Positions 1-8,034 of a stretch of DNA of 64,000 nucleotides are shown here, piece after piece. The position numbers and the translations under genes are program-made. How positions within the stretch are numbered: position 1 is the stretch's first letter; each line of letters begins with the position of its first letter. The notes under the pieces are model-generated. The model had not been told where the DNA came from. It worked only from the letters and a program-made list of their open reading frames with translations, and did no database searches. This stretch comes from Hellea sp. (GTDB lineage Bacteria > Pseudomonadota > Alphaproteobacteria > Caulobacterales > Maricaulaceae), in assembly GCA_014238285.1 (NCBI GenBank), contig JABABK010000006.1, positions 1-64,000 on the forward strand. Direction: 5' to 3'.

Positions 1-562
1 CATCCAGCGGAATTCGCCAACATCTATACATTTTTTGCTTGAGCGCATCGAGTTGACTCAGCGTCAAAGCATTGGCCTCGCCAACACCCGCTTGAGAGTT
101 ATCAGCATAAACATAGAAATTTTCTTCCGATTGTAATGTCACTTGCTGATCTATTTCGGGCTGGGCCTCACGGCTTTTATCGATAATGGAAGCGAATTTA
201 TCCAGATCAAATTCGGGTTTAGCAGGCGTAGGCTCTTTGGCTTCAACTTCGGTTTCACCCTTATTATCAAATACTATTTCAGGCTCGGTAATTTCAGCCG
301 TCTTTTCAACAGGATTAACCTCACCCTTTTCATCAGCATTTTCCATGGGGTTTTGCAAGCTCTTGGGAACATCTGGTTTTTTCGATGGTGTAACTTTGCG
401 CTTAACACTGGCACGGATGTTCGTGATATCGGAAATAGAGGCAAGCTCAACCGGAATGATCCGGCTTTCCACATCAACCGCAATCGAGCGGGAAAATACG
501 ATCAATCCGACCAAAGCAAATAAACCATGCAGGCCGAGGGATATGGGCCAACCAAATTTCAT
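1..562 (-). CDS. tolA: TolA-like cell-envelope protein, 3' end outside window
   Basis: The minus-strand frame from the ATG at 562 stays open to the window edge (187 codons), so the C-terminus is missing. It starts with one N-terminal membrane anchor (MKFGWPISLGLHGLFALVGL), continues through a Lys/Glu/Pro-rich periplasmic region, and reaches the start of a TolA/TonB C-terminal domain (LTLSQLDALKQKMYRCWRIP, close to the usual alphaproteobacterial form). Its ATG shares a base with the tolR stop (TGATG), so the two are translationally coupled. TolA links the TolQR inner-membrane motor to TolB/Pal at the outer membrane during division. The product is assigned from gene order plus the C-terminal motif; TonB is the alternative but less likely after tolQR. 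Confidence 0.85.
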   Translation of the reverse strand, partial: MKFGWPISLGLHGLFALVGLIVFSRSIAVDVESRIIPVELASISDITNIRASVKRKVTPSKKPDVPKSLQNPMENADEKGEVNPVEKTAEITEPEIVFDNKGETEVEAKEPTPAKPEFDLDKFASIIDKSREAQPEIDQQVTLQSEENFYVYADNSQAGVGEANALTLSQLDALKQKMYRCWRIPLD

Positions 563-996
563 CACTCGTTCCTGACAGGCTCCGTGACGAGTCCAATATT
601 TGTATAGCCTGCGCCATTGATGCGGGACATAACCAGCATGATATCTTCATGGCGTGTGTCCGCGTCCCCGCGCAAATAAATCCGCTCATCAAACCCATTG
701 CCCGCAATCGCCGTGAGTTTACTGACCAAATCATCTAGGGTAACAGCGTCATCTGATAAAAAGACTTCGCCGTTTCTTTGAACGGTCACCATTAACGGGT
801 CTTTATTGACCGGAAGGGTCGTCGCGTCGGTTTTAGGTAGTTGCACATCCACACCCGATAACAAATCTTTAGCAGTCATCATGAAAATCAATAGCAATAC
901 CAACATCACGTCCACTAAAGGCGCGATGTTAATCTCGGCGTTGACCTTTCCGCCTCGGCGGCCTCTACGTCGCGATTTATTCATCGACATCGCCAT
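562..996 (-). CDS. tolR: TolR, biopolymer transport protein of the ExbD/TolR family
   Basis: The 144-residue protein has a basic N-terminus (KSRRRGRRGG), one membrane helix around residues 22-42 containing the proton-relay Asp (APLVDVMLVLLLIFM), and a small periplasmic domain. This is the ExbD/TolR architecture. With TolQ it forms the proton-driven stator that energises TolA. It lies one base after tolQ and overlaps tolA by one base, consistent with a single transcript. TolR rather than ExbD is chosen from the tolQ-tolR-tolA order. Confidence 0.93.
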   Translation of the reverse strand: MAMSMNKSRRRGRRGGKVNAEINIAPLVDVMLVLLLIFMMTAKDLLSGVDVQLPKTDATTLPVNKDPLMVTVQRNGEVFLSDDAVTLDDLVSKLTAIAGNGFDERIYLRGDADTRHEDIMLVMSRINGAGYTNIGLVTEPVRNE

Positions 997-997
997 T

Positions 998-1732
998 TTA
1001 GCCGCCTTTGGTTAGCTTGCGCGAAAGAATAGCTGACAGTTCTTCGGAATAGCCTTCAAGACGACCTGCGTAACGATCAAGCTCGCTTGTAAATAAGTTA
1101 TAGAAGATAACAGCAGGGATCGCAGCAACCAAACCTAAAGCCGTCGCGAATAGCGCCTCGGCCACGCCGGGCGCCACAACTGAAAAATCTGCGCTTTGCA
1201 TTTCGCCAACGGCGCGGAAAGAGTTCATAATCCCCCAAACCGTCCCAAAAAGCCCGATAAAGACAGATGATGACCCAATCGTCGCCAGAACCGTCATACC
1301 GCGTTCGGCTTTAGTGAGTTCTCGGTTCACAACCAGGTTCATAACACCGTTAAGACGTTGCTGGGCATTGATCATAGCTCCGTCGCCGCGAGAGGCAGCA
1401 GATTTGCTCTCTTCCCACTCTTTCATGGCAGCGGAAAAAACCCTCGCCATAGGATCGCGAATATCGCCGGCTAGCCCAGCTGAAAGATCTTCTAATGTCC
1501 GGCCTGACCAAAACGTGTCTTCGAATTTATCAGCGCGGCTCTTGAGCAGTCGAAAGGTGATGAATTTGTCGATCGCTATGGCCCAAGACCATAGGGACAT
1601 CACTAATAAAATCACCATAACGGCTTTAACGACCCAGCTTGCTTGGACAAACAGGGATAGGAATGAATAATCGCTTGCCGCAATGATTTTGAAGTTCATT
1701 GCGAGGCTAAGCTGACTAACCAGTGTCATCAT
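998..1732 (-). CDS. tolQ: TolQ, proton-channel subunit of the Tol-Pal system
   Basis: The 244-residue inner-membrane protein belongs to the MotA/TolQ/ExbB family. An N-terminal membrane helix (residues about 33-52), a cytoplasmic region, and two C-terminal helices with the family stretch GLFGTVWGIMNSF and VAPGVAEALFATALGLVAAI are visible. It is the first gene of tolQRA; ybgC, which precedes tolQ in many proteobacteria, is absent here, and the 200 bases upstream hold no gene. TolQ pairs with TolR to transduce proton-motive force to TolA. Confidence 0.94.
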   Translation of the reverse strand: MMTLVSQLSLAMNFKIIAASDYSFLSLFVQASWVVKAVMVILLVMSLWSWAIAIDKFITFRLLKSRADKFEDTFWSGRTLEDLSAGLAGDIRDPMARVFSAAMKEWEESKSAASRGDGAMINAQQRLNGVMNLVVNRELTKAERGMTVLATIGSSSVFIGLFGTVWGIMNSFRAVGEMQSADFSVVAPGVAEALFATALGLVAAIPAVIFYNLFTSELDRYAGRLEGYSEELSAILSRKLTKGG

Positions 1733-1930
1733 TGTAATTACCTTTTATGTTTGGTGTCTTGTGCCATGATAAAGTGCTACGAGCTAATTAACAGTATTTA
1801 AGGTAAGTTTCTGCAATAAAGTCTTAACTATATTGCCGCCAAACCCCATAATCATGTTAATATTATGGCCTAAGCTGACACAAATAAGACTCAAACAGCT
1901 CTTAAACGGTCATGAAACAAGGAAAATACC

Positions 1931-2278
1931 ATGCCAAGCAAATATATAATGATTCTCGGCGCTGCCCTCGTACTCACGGCCTGCAAGACAACTCCGGAAC
2001 CTGAACCCCCTATTGTTGTTGAAGTACCAGAGCCCATTCAAACCTGTATGCCGATCTCAGCACTCGAAAAAGTTATCATTCCTGAAGAAACCGAAACCTA
2101 TATCGCCATCACATCAATCGAAAATCCGCCTTACGACCCGATTGAGCGCAAAGAGACCCTCACCCGCGTTGTTAAAGAGGCTCAGGTGACATATGTCGAT
2201 TCAGAAGGCCGTGAAGTCATCGATATTTGTAGTGAAGACCCGGCGACGGAAGAAATTGTGCCAGCGACTGAAGGGTAG
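1931..2278 (+). CDS. Small predicted lipoprotein, unknown function
   Basis: A 115-residue protein with a lipoprotein signal (short positive N-terminus, hydrophobic core, lipobox LTAC at Cys18) followed by a Pro/Glu-rich acidic linker. A good ribosome site (AAGGAAA) precedes the ATG. Two further Cys residues (in QTCMP and DICSE) could form a disulfide. I do not recognise a family. It is the first of four lipoprotein genes between 1.9 and 4.6 kb. Confidence 0.7.
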   Translation: MPSKYIMILGAALVLTACKTTPEPEPPIVVEVPEPIQTCMPISALEKVIIPEETETYIAITSIENPPYDPIERKETLTRVVKEAQVTYVDSEGREVIDICSEDPATEEIVPATEG

Positions 2279-2315
2279 GTAACTACAATTTTCCCAAGAG
2301 CGCCCACTGTTGGGT

Positions 2316-2364
2316 TTAAATCTCTACTCCCAAATCTCCTAAGCAAGCATTGATAATCTGCTTG
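2316..2364 (-). pseudogene. Vestige of a short-chain dehydrogenase 3' end
   Basis: On the minus strand this short stretch closely matches the last 16 codons of the dehydrogenase at 4697-5533 (both read Gln-Ala-Asp-Tyr at the start and share GAGATTTAA at the end), but it carries a one-base insertion that breaks the frame. The similarity fades just upstream. It looks like what remains of a duplicated or deleted dehydrogenase copy. It is too short to be sure of without an alignment. Confidence 0.45.
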
Positions 2365-2578
2365 TTTCATCGTTTAAGAAAAAGATTCAGGCTTTGACGG
2401 AGTAAGTCGTAATATACCTATATTATTATCAGATCAAAACTCCGACCAATAATCCGCTAATCGTGGTCGGATACCCATAACGAATAATGTGCATTTTTCT
2501 TATCTACCCCGTACGGGTTGACTTACTATATCCTGAATGGCATCACGTTGGTTCAAACTTAGAAAAATTGGGGATTTC

Positions 2579-3316
2579 ATGAAAATCAATAAAATAGCAA
2601 TACTCACTGGCGCGACCGTATTTATGGCTGGCTGTGCAACGAAACCATATGTTCCAACAGTTTATGACGTGTCGTCATCACAAGTAAAATCCATTGCACT
2701 TGTAGATGATGCCGTTGAATCCAGACTAGCGGCGAATGAACTTTCGTCCTCAATGGGAACAGGCTCCGCTGCTGGCGGATTGCTCGGCGTATTAGTCGTC
2801 GCAGCCATTGAAGGTTCAGAAACATCGTCGCGCAAAAACAATCTTGCCGAAGTCATGGATCCGATCGGTTTTGATCAGGAAGCCGTATTCCAAGACATGA
2901 TGCAGAAGAAGTTGGCCATGGCCGGCTATGCTGATACCGTAATCGTTGGCGGAGAGCGCGAGAAACGTAGATCATTGAAAGACGATGAGCTACCCGAAAC
3001 AACAGCGGATGCGATTCTTGATGTCAACATTACTAATTTCGGCGTTCAAAAAGCCAAAACTGGTGAAGAGTGGCGACCAGCCGCGGGCGTTGTTGTTAGA
3101 CTTCTATCATCCGCAGATAAATCACTGCTCATGGAAAACCAAATTTCCTATAATTTGGGACTTGTGGGTGCGAAAGAAGGCGTGATTCTGCTTCAACCAG
3201 AAGCTCAATCTATTGGTTATATGAAAATCAAGGAAATTGAAGGCCAAGTCATGGCTGATCAAATGAACGCCATGCTGGATGAAATCACCGATACCATCAT
3301 AACACTTCTAAAGTAA
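2579..3316 (+). CDS. Predicted lipoprotein, unknown function
   Basis: The start is placed at 2579 rather than the upstream ATG at 2537 because the signal begins there (MKINKIAILTGATVFMAGC) and a GGGG site lies just before it. The result is 245 residues with lipobox MAGC at Cys17. The mature part has a short Gly/Ala-rich hydrophobic stretch (residues about 63-82) and then mixed alpha/beta sequence. No family is recognised with confidence. The next gene follows after one base, so the two are co-transcribed. The 300 bases before it contain the dehydrogenase vestige and a small hairpin (2441-2471, TCCGACCA/TGGTCGGA). Confidence 0.72.
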   Translation: MKINKIAILTGATVFMAGCATKPYVPTVYDVSSSQVKSIALVDDAVESRLAANELSSSMGTGSAAGGLLGVLVVAAIEGSETSSRKNNLAEVMDPIGFDQEAVFQDMMQKKLAMAGYADTVIVGGEREKRRSLKDDELPETTADAILDVNITNFGVQKAKTGEEWRPAAGVVVRLLSSADKSLLMENQISYNLGLVGAKEGVILLQPEAQSIGYMKIKEIEGQVMADQMNAMLDEITDTIITLLK

Positions 3317-3317
3317 T

Positions 3318-4001
3318 ATGAGTATAAATCAAAAAGCATTTGGTTTGGCGGCCTCCTTAATGTTGGTCGCCTGCGCGACTACTCCAGCACCTTTATTGGC
3401 ACCTGAACTAAAATATGCTGCACCAAGCGAATGCCCTAGTTCATTGGATATGTCTCAAGCCGTTGGATTACCAGACGATGAGAAAAAGGTCCGGAAAATG
3501 TATAGAAACCGGACACTCTTAATGACCGGGCAAATGGAAAAAGATAGTCAATGCCTTGTGGAAGACGGCGGTAAATCAAGCCCAGCGATAGTTTTTCTTT
3601 TACCGACCGATTTGACAGGAGAAGTCATTTATGCGGGCTCAGTACTTGATCCAAATTCCATTTTTGCGGCAGATGTCTCAACTCTCGATGCGAACGGAAA
3701 TACGGTGCGAAGCTTTCCTCGTGAATCCTTCCTGTTTCAAGGCACTCAATATGGCGTACAATTCAGGCCCAAAGAGAATGAAACCTTTGTCCTGATTAAA
3801 GCGGCTCACGAATTGATTGGTGACGCCAGAGAAACGACTGAACTATCAGTCGGTTCACAAAACGTCAGTTTGGTGGTTGGTAGCTCCTACGGGTCGGGAA
3901 CAAACCTCGTTGGCTCCCAAACAAGTTATCAGCGTATTTATGCTTATGACGGCGCTGTTTCAGTTCGTGTGGTATTCCCAAAACAAGAAGTCGCTGAATA
4001 A
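3318..4001 (+). CDS. Predicted lipoprotein, possibly MalM-like
   Basis: A 227-residue protein with a lipobox (LVAC, Cys19) and a mature region rich in beta-strand. Conserved-looking features are PSSLDMSQAVGLPDDEKKV and a repeated Gly/Ser-rich segment near the end (VVGSSYGSGTNLVGSQTSY). A loose resemblance to maltose-operon MalM-type periplasmic proteins is my impression only, and there is no maltose gene nearby. It is coupled to the preceding lipoprotein gene. Its last codons lie inside a 30-bp palindrome shared with the convergent gene at 4004. Confidence 0.68.
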   Translation: MSINQKAFGLAASLMLVACATTPAPLLAPELKYAAPSECPSSLDMSQAVGLPDDEKKVRKMYRNRTLLMTGQMEKDSQCLVEDGGKSSPAIVFLLPTDLTGEVIYAGSVLDPNSIFAADVSTLDANGNTVRSFPRESFLFQGTQYGVQFRPKENETFVLIKAAHELIGDARETTELSVGSQNVSLVVGSSYGSGTNLVGSQTSYQRIYAYDGAVSVRVVFPKQEVAE

Positions 4002-4017
4002 ATTTATTCAGCGACTT
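3988..4017. terminator. Perfect 30-bp palindrome shared by two convergent gene ends
   Basis: AAGTCGCTGAATAAA is followed directly by its exact complement, giving a 30-bp palindrome centred between 4002 and 4003. Both stop codons (TAA at 3999-4001 plus strand, 4004-4006 minus strand) lie inside it. It forces the same C-terminal residues, Val-Ala-Glu, on both convergent lipoproteins. It most likely acts as a bidirectional terminator, although neither strand has a long T-run after it. Confidence 0.6.
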
Positions 4018-4630
4018 TATATGGAAATTTGTCCGACGATTTTTTCAAAAGCGACGTAGCTAAACTATCTTTGGCGTAAAAGATTCCGGAAGTTCTATTA
4101 TCATCAAAACTCCATATTAACTTGCCGGAATCCGTATCATAAACCGTCATAACCGTACGAACATTGGATTTTTCTGTTCCGCCAAACAAGGCGGTCGCAA
4201 AATCTGTACTTGCCATAACGACACCTGAATATCTGAGCGTCCCATAAATAACGGCATCGACACCTAAAGCTTTACCAACTTCGGACTTTGTAAATTTATT
4301 AAGTTCTCCGGCCTGCATATTGTTATTTTGTAGAATAACATTGGTCTTATCCACATCTTGGAAGCTGACCGTGTACTCACCCTTTTCATACCCGTTCAAA
4401 AATTGGGTATAAAGCTGCTGTTGAAATAGAATAGCTTCATCATGTTTTTGATCTTCGATAACTGCCCTGTCAGTCCCCGGCGGAAACTCACCGATATCTA
4501 ACATGACGTAGAAAGGCAGGACCGCCACAGTTTTATGATCATTTTGGTACTCAGAAAATGACTCGTCAGTATAAACGGTCGCGCAACCGCTCAGCATAAA
4601 TACGCCAGCTGCGATAATTATATTTTTCAT
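4004..4630 (-). CDS. Predicted lipoprotein with CsgG/TolB-N-like fold
   Basis: The start at 4630 gives a clean signal (MKNIIIAAGVFMLSGC, Cys16), and a GGGAG site stands upstream; the ATG at 4648 lacks these. The 208-residue product contains a TVAVLPF strand, a central helix and ALGVDAVIYGTL, the pattern of CsgG/TolB N-terminal-like or DUF799-type outer-membrane lipoproteins, with no visible transmembrane beta-hairpins of true CsgG. The family placement is tentative. It converges on the lipoprotein at 3318 with two bases between the stops. Confidence 0.68.
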   Translation of the reverse strand: MKNIIIAAGVFMLSGCATVYTDESFSEYQNDHKTVAVLPFYVMLDIGEFPPGTDRAVIEDQKHDEAILFQQQLYTQFLNGYEKGEYTVSFQDVDKTNVILQNNNMQAGELNKFTKSEVGKALGVDAVIYGTLRYSGVVMASTDFATALFGGTEKSNVRTVMTVYDTDSGKLIWSFDDNRTSGIFYAKDSLATSLLKKSSDKFPYKVAE

Positions 4631-4696
4631 GTCAGAAATCTCCCACAAACTATCTCTTAACTACTTTAATTTCTTCAAATGAGTCAACCTTATAGC

Positions 4697-5533
4697 TTAA
4701 ATCTCTATTCCCAAATCCTCTAGACAGGCTTTGTAATCTGCCTGAATGGCATCGCGGCGCATATCGATGGCGATGCGCGTTTCTGGATCTGTAAATACAT
4801 ACATTCTATTGGCCTGAATAGATTTCAGACATAATTCCGCCAAGTTATCTGGCGACATACCATTTTCGACAAGACCCTTGACCATTTCATACAGTTGACC
4901 GCCAGCGGCGACTCCGCCATCAACCGCGCTGGGTCTTTCTTCGCCCGTATTGTGAATATTAGTCTTCACCCAGGTCGGACACAAAACACTGACGCCTATA
5001 TTTTCAGGCGCGAGTTCTTGTTTCAAAGCTTCTGAATAACCAACCACCGCAAATTTTGTGGCATGGTAAGGCGCCATGCCCGCCATAGTTACATGGCCCG
5101 CCATCGAGGCTGTATTAAAGACATATCCGCCTTCACCGTGCTCGCGCATTAACGGGACAAAAGTTTCGACGCCGTATACGACGCCCATCAAGTTTATATC
5201 CACGATCCATTGCCAGTCCCGCGCTTCAATCTCGCCGGGATTACCAGCAAGTGCAACGCCCGCATTATTAAAAACAAGGTGCACTTTACCAAATTCAGCA
5301 ACGGTTTTTTCGGCGGCGGCCTGCACAGCTTCCAGGCTGCGCACATCGCACACCGCCGTTGAAATTCGGCCGCCATCATTGGGCAGGTCGTTGCTGGCTT
5401 TGATGAGGTTATCCCCATCAATATCAGCCATCATAACGTGACAACCCTGCGCTTTAAGTGCTTTGGTAAGAGCCAAACCAATCCCGGAGGCCGCCCCGGT
5501 TACGAAGGCGACTTTCCCTGAAAAATCTTGCAT
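4697..5533 (-). CDS. Short-chain dehydrogenase/reductase (SDR)
   Basis: A 278-residue classical SDR. The cofactor motif TGAASGIG is at residues 12-19, NNAG at 89-92, catalytic Ser143 in NTASMAG, and the Tyr156-x3-Lys160 pair in YHATK. Asp37 after the second strand (MADID) favours NAD over NADP. These enzymes oxidise or reduce alcohol/keto groups on lipids and small molecules; the substrate cannot be read from sequence. It is 19 bases downstream of the HD-domain gene and probably in one transcript with it and the acyl-CoA synthetase, which hints at lipid or carboxylic-acid metabolism. Confidence 0.9.
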   Translation of the reverse strand: MQDFSGKVAFVTGAASGIGLALTKALKAQGCHVMMADIDGDNLIKASNDLPNDGGRISTAVCDVRSLEAVQAAAEKTVAEFGKVHLVFNNAGVALAGNPGEIEARDWQWIVDINLMGVVYGVETFVPLMREHGEGGYVFNTASMAGHVTMAGMAPYHATKFAVVGYSEALKQELAPENIGVSVLCPTWVKTNIHNTGEERPSAVDGGVAAGGQLYEMVKGLVENGMSPDNLAELCLKSIQANRMYVFTDPETRIAIDMRRDAIQADYKACLEDLGIEI

Positions 5534-5552
5534 AATTTTATCCTATAGGGCC

Positions 5553-6110
5553 CTATAACGGCATGGGTTTGTCGTGGAATACTTTGTGCATTAACGGCAC
5601 AAAACTCTCCAGCGTGTCGGGCTGAAAGTCCGGGTCAAAGGCCGGCGCGTCCCATTCATCAACCAGCTTTTCGGCAAGACCATACCAAGGCTCATCGACC
5701 CACTGTTTGCGAAGGTCCGTCGGCGCGCCGAGATATTCATAATAATACTCACCCTGAAACGCTTGGTGATTATAGATTGCGTGATAGCCATTTTCTGAAA
5801 TATAAGGCCGCATCATTTCGGCAGCGATAGGGCCGTGATTAGGGATATTCACGGCTTTACCCATATCGTGACAAAGGGCCAAGACAATTTCTTCGTCGCT
5901 AGCATCGGCTTGACGCGCCAGCGTCGCGGTCATCAAACAATGGTGGAGTTGATTTACGGCAAAGCCGACAGTGATCTTTTCCAGATCACGCAAATAACCA
6001 ATAAACCGGTCAGCTGTGGTCTTAAATTCTTCAGCGTGAGCCCCGGCGATGATCATCCAATCGTCTTTCGTGCCGTCTTGCATTCGCGTAAAAGTAGCTT
6101 GCTTGCCCAT
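5553..6110 (-). CDS. HD-domain metal-dependent protein, possibly oxygenase-like
   Basis: A 185-residue single-domain HD protein. Candidate metal ligands are His56/His57, His81-Asp82 (LCHDMGK), His92 (NHG), His115 (NHQAF) and Asp151/Asp154 (VDEWDAPAFDP). The order H...HD...H...H...D and the WD.PA.DPDF ending recall the mixed-valent di-iron HD oxygenases (MIOX, PhnZ) as well as ordinary HD phosphohydrolases. The spacing between ligands is shorter than in PhnZ as I remember it, so the reaction is open. It lies between the SDR and acyl-CoA synthetase genes on the same strand. Confidence 0.75.
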   Translation of the reverse strand: MGKQATFTRMQDGTKDDWMIIAGAHAEEFKTTADRFIGYLRDLEKITVGFAVNQLHHCLMTATLARQADASDEEIVLALCHDMGKAVNIPNHGPIAAEMMRPYISENGYHAIYNHQAFQGEYYYEYLGAPTDLRKQWVDEPWYGLAEKLVDEWDAPAFDPDFQPDTLESFVPLMHKVFHDKPMPL

Positions 6111-6198
6111 AATGTCCTCCTGCCTGTATATGCTACTTATTGCATAAAAAGCGATAAATGAATAGTAAAACTCAAACCCGCATGACCACTATACAAAT

Positions 6199-7725
6199 TT
6201 ACTCCGATCCAAATTGATCCCGCAAAATGAACTTCTGAACTTTACCCGTGGCTGTCCGGGGAAGTTCCTTCACGATTCGCAAATGTCTTGGATGCTTAAA
6301 CTTGGCAAGCTGCGCCGTAACATGAGTTTGTACAGTCTCAAGCTCCAAAGTTTGATTAGGCTTAAGCGCGGCGTAGACACAGCCCGTCTCACCAAATTTC
6401 TCACAAGGCACACCAATCACAGCGACTTCAGCAATCTCAGGCATTTGAAACAGCACATTTTCGACTTCCGCCGGGTATACATTTTCACCGCCGGAAATAT
6501 ACATGTCTTTCACGCGGTCTTCGATATAGATAAAGCCTTCCGCGTCCATACGAGCAATGTCACCGGATTTAAACCAGCCATCGACAAATGCTTCTTTATT
6601 GGCATCAGGACGACGCCAATAACCCGGCGTGATGGCCGCGCCTCTAAACCAGATCTCACCGGGTACATTTGGCGCGCAGGTTTTGCCAGCAGCATCAACT
6701 ATACGGATTTGAGAATGGATCGCCGCTTTGCCCGCAGAACCAACTCGCTCAGGGATATGGTCCTTGGTCAGCATACAACCGACAGCGCAGGTTTCGGTCA
6801 TGCCATAACCTTCCTGGATGATCACATTTTTTTCCATCCACCACTTAACCAGCCCAACTGGAACTGCAGCCGCGCCGCACAGGGCTGTTTGAATACGGGA
6901 AAAGTCAATCTCATCCACATTTGGCATGTTTTTAAGCGCATTATAGGCCGCTGGCACCATAAAGAGCGTCGTTACGCCAAGCTCAGGATCGTTAATTGCG
7001 TTCAATGTCATGGTTGGGTCAAACATCCGCAAAATCACACACGTCCCGCCGATACATATGGCGGGTATCGCTGTCACATTGAGACCACCAATATGGAATA
7101 AAGGCATATTGGCCAGAGAAACCCCGTCTGATGTTGCCCGTGACGGGCTGATACCTGAGATATTTGAAAAATACATCATGCCATGGGTAATGATGACGCC
7201 TTTAGGCGTGCCGGTCGTGCCTGAAGAATACATCAACATGCATTGATCTTCGAGATTTTGATCGACCATGTCATAGATCGGATCCGCCTTTGCCAGCAGA
7301 GTTTCATATTCACTCTCACCGCCCATACCATCAGTAATCACCCAGTGTTTGACACAGCAATTACCATCAAGGGCATCTTTCATCGCCGTAAATGGACTAT
7401 CGACCAGAACCAATGACGTTTCTGAATTCTCCAGAATGAATTTAAGCTCTGGCGGGGTCAGCCGGAAATTCAATGCCACAGAAATGGCGCCAATCCGCCA
7501 ACAGGCAAATATAAGCTCCATTGTATCCGTCGAATTTAGCGTCAGGAAAGCCACCCGGTCGCCTTTGCCTATGCCATGTGCCCGGAGCATGCCGGCACAA
7601 CGCGCCACACGTTCATGCATCTGAGCATAAGTAAAGCTGCGTCCGCTCGGGATTTCTCTTAAGGCATATTTATCCGGTGTATTTCCCGCATAATGCGCAA
7701 CCCAATCTGTGACAGCAAAGCTCAT
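6199..7725 (-). CDS. AMP-dependent acyl-CoA synthetase/ligase
   Basis: The 508-residue protein is an ANL-superfamily ligase. It has the P-loop-like motif YSSGTTGTPKGV (residues about 166-177), GYGMTE in the adenylate site, the hinge region (KSGDIARMD), GGENVYPAEVE, and the C-terminal catalytic Lys in RTATGKVQKF. It activates a carboxylic acid to acyl-AMP and then acyl-CoA. The length and GGENVYP motif fit FadD3-like or medium-chain ligases, but the substrate is not predictable. It probably leads the transcript containing the HD and SDR genes. Confidence 0.92.
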   Translation of the reverse strand: MSFAVTDWVAHYAGNTPDKYALREIPSGRSFTYAQMHERVARCAGMLRAHGIGKGDRVAFLTLNSTDTMELIFACWRIGAISVALNFRLTPPELKFILENSETSLVLVDSPFTAMKDALDGNCCVKHWVITDGMGGESEYETLLAKADPIYDMVDQNLEDQCMLMYSSGTTGTPKGVIITHGMMYFSNISGISPSRATSDGVSLANMPLFHIGGLNVTAIPAICIGGTCVILRMFDPTMTLNAINDPELGVTTLFMVPAAYNALKNMPNVDEIDFSRIQTALCGAAAVPVGLVKWWMEKNVIIQEGYGMTETCAVGCMLTKDHIPERVGSAGKAAIHSQIRIVDAAGKTCAPNVPGEIWFRGAAITPGYWRRPDANKEAFVDGWFKSGDIARMDAEGFIYIEDRVKDMYISGGENVYPAEVENVLFQMPEIAEVAVIGVPCEKFGETGCVYAALKPNQTLELETVQTHVTAQLAKFKHPRHLRIVKELPRTATGKVQKFILRDQFGSE

Positions 7726-7842
7726 AAATTCATCCCATATGCAATTTTTTTCTTATGCTTAGCAGGGAGAATTAAGTTTGAGTAGGGTGATTAAGCGGAT
7801 TTTCCAGAAATTAATGAACCTTAGAGAAAAACTCAAACAAAC

Positions 7843-7914
7843 CGCTCACCCTGGACTTGATCCAGGGTCTATTGAAAAGCAGATAGAGATACTGGCGTGC
7901 GCCAGTATGAGCGG
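7843..7914. repeat. REP-like palindromic element, copy 1
   Basis: In the 309-base gap between the acyl-CoA synthetase and pgi lies an outer inverted repeat (CGCTCA...TGAGCG) enclosing two hairpins: ACCCTGGA/TCCAGGGT at 7848-7868 and TACTGGCG/CGCCAGTA at 7890-7907. A related copy at 15.0 kb shows compensatory base changes. The rest of the gap holds no recognisable gene or signal. Confidence 0.65.
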
Positions 7915-8034
7915 GTAGGTTTGTTCATCATTTATAGCCACTATACAATGTAAAATCTTTGTTAGATATTATATTTCCTAACTTGCCCAACCGATTTTCT
8001 AATATCGCTTACCAAACCATTCTCGATCTTTGCT

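Noticed and set aside
6214..7101. 295-codon plus-strand open frame opposite the acyl-CoA synthetase
   Set aside because: It lies wholly antisense to a well-supported ligase gene, has no ribosome site or recognisable domain, and is Arg/His-rich as expected of a reverse-strand shadow.
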